From contig NC_089728.1 of the NCBI RefSeq assembly GCF_035083965.1, positions 20,602,955-20,666,954 on the forward strand: a DNA stretch of 64,000 bases, in the 5' to 3' direction. Both the position numbers and the translations under genes were made by a program. The number at the start of each line of letters is the position of its first letter. Positions within the stretch are counted from its first letter, which is position 1. Shown here piece after piece: positions 61,011 through 64,000 of this stretch. Source of the DNA: Branchiostoma lanceolatum (taxonomy: Eukaryota > Chordata > Leptocardii > Amphioxiformes > Branchiostomatidae). A model generated the notes under the pieces. The model had not been told where the DNA came from. It saw only the letters and a list, made by a program, of their open reading frames with translations, and ran no database searches.

Positions 61011-62721
61011 ATCACCCCCCCCCCCGCTGACATTGACATGTACGATCACGTACGTGCTTCATGCCTAGCCCTGCCATCTAAATATGGTAAATCTATGTGA
61101 ACGCCACGCGCAATTTTCAAAAGCTAGAGCCAGTGACAGCGCCGGGCTGGCAGACGGTTGCTATGGATTGGCGGTTGCTAACACTATTGTTCTGTGCTGA
61201 GGGCGTGATCAACGTGTTGTTTTTCACAAGCCGCCACAACTTGCCGTGGGAAAGTTTTTTCTGGATGATAAATTAGCGATATTTGTGCGAACTGTTGGAA
61301 GAATTTTAATGCCGCGATACAACTAGTAACCGTAGGATTTTTTTACCATATTCGATGCTATTTCTTCACACAACGAATTGAATATTTGAAACAAGATGTG
61401 GATATCGTGGCCAGGATTGAACGCTAGTTGGCGGGACGTATTGTGCTTTCGACAACAGGTTTCAAATTGTTTGTTAAACTACAGACCTGTTTCGGATTAA
61501 TGTCCCTACGTTCTCGACACTTTTTCGAACAAAATATTAAAACTGTTAATAGTTTATAACAATTTGGAAATAATCCGAATCTATCAAAATTGTAGTTTAA
61601 AAACCCGACTTCCTCGACTTCTGCCTGCTGGAGCTTGAACAGCAGGAAAAGGTTGACGGTCTGACGGAAGAAAATGTCCTATACATGGCCGAGAATCTTT
61701 TCCTCGCAGGAACAGACACGACCACCAACACCCTGCTGTGGAGTCTTCTCTACATGACTTTGAACCCCGACATCCAAGATAAGGTACTTGTGAGCATTTT
61801 GGCTTCTTCAAACCGCTTCACTGTTGGACCCTGTCAGACTTTGGGAAATGGGCAAAGAACGCAATATATTCTGCTCTTTTCCTCTTAACTTTTTGAGAAG
61901 CGTAAGGTGTGTTCAATTGCTACATTGCTGCTGCATTTTCATTCTTACAGGTACAGCAGGAGCTTGACGCCGTTGTTGGTGAGGGTCTGCCGACCCTGTC
62001 CCACCGTTCCCAGCTGCCCTACGTGAATGCATGCCTGCTGGAGGTCATGAGGATCCGCACCCTTGCTGCCATCACACCTCGCGTCACCACGGAGGAGATC
62101 AAAGTGCAGGGATATGATATTCCTAAGGGGACCCAGGTATCTTAGTTTATTAGCTAATTGGTACTTAAGAATACACAACCTATTTTGTATCGTTGCAGAA
62201 AGGACACCTTCAATTACAGATCGCCACATGAAGATTTTATTTTTCATCATTAGATCCAGTGACCTCTTCAAGTCGGAGGGATGGTATGGTTGAAGTTTAT
62301 CCATACAAAGAGTTTATTGTTTCTAGAAATTGTGTTTGTGACCTCATCGTCTTTTTGTTTGACCCAGGTGATGATGAACCCGTACTCCCTCCACTTGGAC
62401 CCCGCCTACTGGCCTGATCCGGAACGTTTTGACCCCGGAAGGTTTCTGGACGCGAGGGGAAACGTCATCAACAAGCCCGAGTCTTACCTGCCTTTTGGAG
62501 GAGGTAATTATCAGGCATAGAGATGTCATTACTGAACGTTTGACCAGACTTGTTTTTGAATCATTCTATTCGATGGATGGCTGGTCTTACTACTGGATAT
62601 TCTATACAACTGTCTTGAAAGAAGCGAAAAGAAGTTGAACGGGTACATACTGGTGTACATTATCCCGTATATGCATTAAGATACGATATTATTACATCAC
62701 TAATTGTACTTATAATTATAA

Positions 62722-62740
62722 ATATATATATATATATATA
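62722..62740. repeat. (AT)n microsatellite, P450 copy 2 intron 6
   Basis: Uninterrupted AT dinucleotide run. Confidence 0.9.
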
Positions 62741-62995
62741 ACTTCTTTATGATCTTGACCTGTACATAGGTCATAAGAGCATAAACTGCCTTTTATTCAT
62801 TTCTTTTTATTCCCAGGCCGACGCGGGTGTCTTGGTGAGCAGCTGGCCAGGATGGAATTTTTCCTGTTCTTCTCGACCCTGCTGCAGTCCTTCACCTTCA
62901 AGACGCCAGAGGGCGCTCCTGCTCCAAGCACTGACGGCGTCTTTGGTCTGACGTTGGCTCCGCAACCGTTCGAGCTCTGTGCGATTCCCCGTTAG

Positions 62996-64000
62996 TTTAT
63001 GCTGATTTGTCAGCGCAAGGAGTCACGGTATGAATGAATGAATACAAATCATTGTTCGACAGTTTTGATTTAAAGGACACAATTTAAGGAAGTAATTATC
63101 ACACAACAGTTTTGAAGCATTTCCTATTCCATGCACTACAACTTATAACAGTTATAACTCAGCAACTTGTGGCATTGCCAATGCAAATATCAAGGTGGGG
63201 TTTGGAGTTGGCTATGATTACGTCGATACATACTTATGGTGATAATGATCTTTATTTGCACGTTCCAGCCCACATGGGCTTAATTAAAATGCAGTATAGT
63301 AGTTTCAATATTATTCAGTGTAGAGAATCATTATATGAAGCGTTCATATACACTCAGATAAATGAAATATCTATGCTATACGATATCTATCTATTACACA
63401 ATAATCAAACGCATATACACGACTGTGGCCTTCTATTCCAGGATTTATCTGAATTGCTAATCTTCCTGATTCTATCTTCAACTTGTGACCTCTGGTCCTT
63501 AGCTTTGTGATTAAGTCCTCTATCAAAGCGTCAAAATGTAAATGCTCATACATTATGTGGAGCTCTCCTCAGATGGAAGAGAAACAACATTCTAAAGGCG
63601 CGTGCCTCCATTTCATCTCCGGGTAGAGGGCTCGGACATCTAATGATGTGATCAATTTTACTTTTAATTATGTCTGGGCACTTAAGTTAAGTGTACTGGT
63701 GGGATTTTAAGCAGTTAAATCTATCTATTAGATTATTTATCATATAGCTTCTAGCTATATTATCAAATAGCTATATGTCGTCGACCAATCAGAAGGTTCC
63801 ATTTACGGGTCCTTATTTTCCTATATAGACCCCATTCTACGGATCATTAATCTCCATGTAAAAACCCGTTGTTCGAATATCATTTAATTAGAGGTTGTTT
63901 TTCTTTGATTTTATTATAAGACATTCGTTGATATAGATACGACCCACAGTCGGGTCGGTACCTCGGGGAATACGGAATACACTGTATTGTATTTTTGTTT
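62996..64000. other. 3' flank of P450 copy 2, nothing firm
   Basis: Open frames at 63112-63510 (plus) and 63371-63553 (minus) have no domain. A short imperfect palindrome around ATAGCTTCTAGCTATATTATC lies at 63743-63775. Confidence 0.4.

Larger units (their letters stand above)
59172..62995 (+). pseudogene. Second CYP2-like P450, internally deleted
   Basis: Tandem paralogue of the intact P450. Recognisable exons with identical lengths: exon 1 59172-59556, exon 2 59899-60041, exon 5 61951-62136, exon 6 62368-62503, exon 7 62817-62995. Exon 3 is absent between 60042 and 61600, and exon 4 survives only as its 3' part (about 61602-61783): similarity begins abruptly at GACTTCCTCGAC with an in-frame TAA two codons before it and no usable acceptor. 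The surviving parts keep AGTDTT, EVMR, WPDPERF and [11 protein letters not shown], so the loss looks recent. Skipping from exon 2 to exon 5 would keep frame but remove the I-helix. Alternatively the missing 1.5 kb is an assembly error. The C-helix Trp is Leu here (L-R-Q-R-K). Confidence 0.8.

Noticed and set aside
63112..63553. 132-codon plus and 60-codon minus frames
   Set aside because: No domain, no start context or splice support; AT-rich chance frames or unidentified repeat.

Overview
The window looks like nuclear DNA of a lancelet (amphioxus, Branchiostoma). The signs are intron-rich genes with GT-AG introns of a few hundred bp to several kb, tandem clan-2 cytochrome P450s, a membrane-anchored NHL-propeller gene of a kind common in amphioxus, a vertebrate-like SELENBP1, and dense small DNA transposons, SINEs and a Tx1/L1-type LINE. 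The species assignment is inference. All exon structures below were read by hand from splice sites and reading-frame phase; there is no transcript support.

Layout. 1-4.5 kb: AT-rich flank with one 515-bp inverted-repeat element. 4.6-8.6 kb: an intact 7-exon CYP2-like P450 (504 aa). 8.8-13 kb: MITE, tRNA-derived SINE and scattered immunoglobulin-like exon relics. 13.2-14.4 kb: a decayed tandem copy of the 5' end of the next gene. 15.1-26 kb: a 6-exon gene predicted to encode a type II membrane protein (cytoplasmic repeat domain, TM helix, Ser/Thr stalk, NHL beta-propeller). Intron 3 holds a broken antisense LINE, and the 3' end abuts an antisense trypsin-like relic. 26-47 kb: gene-poor and rich in structured repeats: an element whose two ends are arrays of ~42-bp palindromes (30.1-31.9 kb), two promoter-like segments (34.6 kb; 35.4-35.6 kb with three perfect CArG boxes, CCAAT and TATAAA), a large fold-back element (39.3-39.7 kb), and a ~70-bp palindromic satellite split by a 3.1-kb CACTG-ended transposon with a TAG target duplication. 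47.6-56.2 kb: a complete 11-exon SELENBP1 / methanethiol oxidase gene (493 aa) whose introns hold several MITEs, a piggyBac-type element and an inverted repeat bracketing exons 6-7. 58.1-63 kb: a relic of a P450 last exon, then a second P450 copy that shares exon lengths with the first but has lost exon 3 and the 5' half of exon 4.

How they relate. The P450s are a local tandem family (one intact, one internally deleted, one exon relic) now separated by about 50 kb of unrelated genes and transposons. SELENBP1 (oxidation of methanethiol) and the NHL membrane protein have no evident functional link to the P450s. The richest material for follow-up is the mobile DNA and its effects on genes: the CACTG element with spliced coding-like exons, the palindrome-array element, the orphan CArG promoter and the inverted repeats around SELENBP1 exons 6-7.
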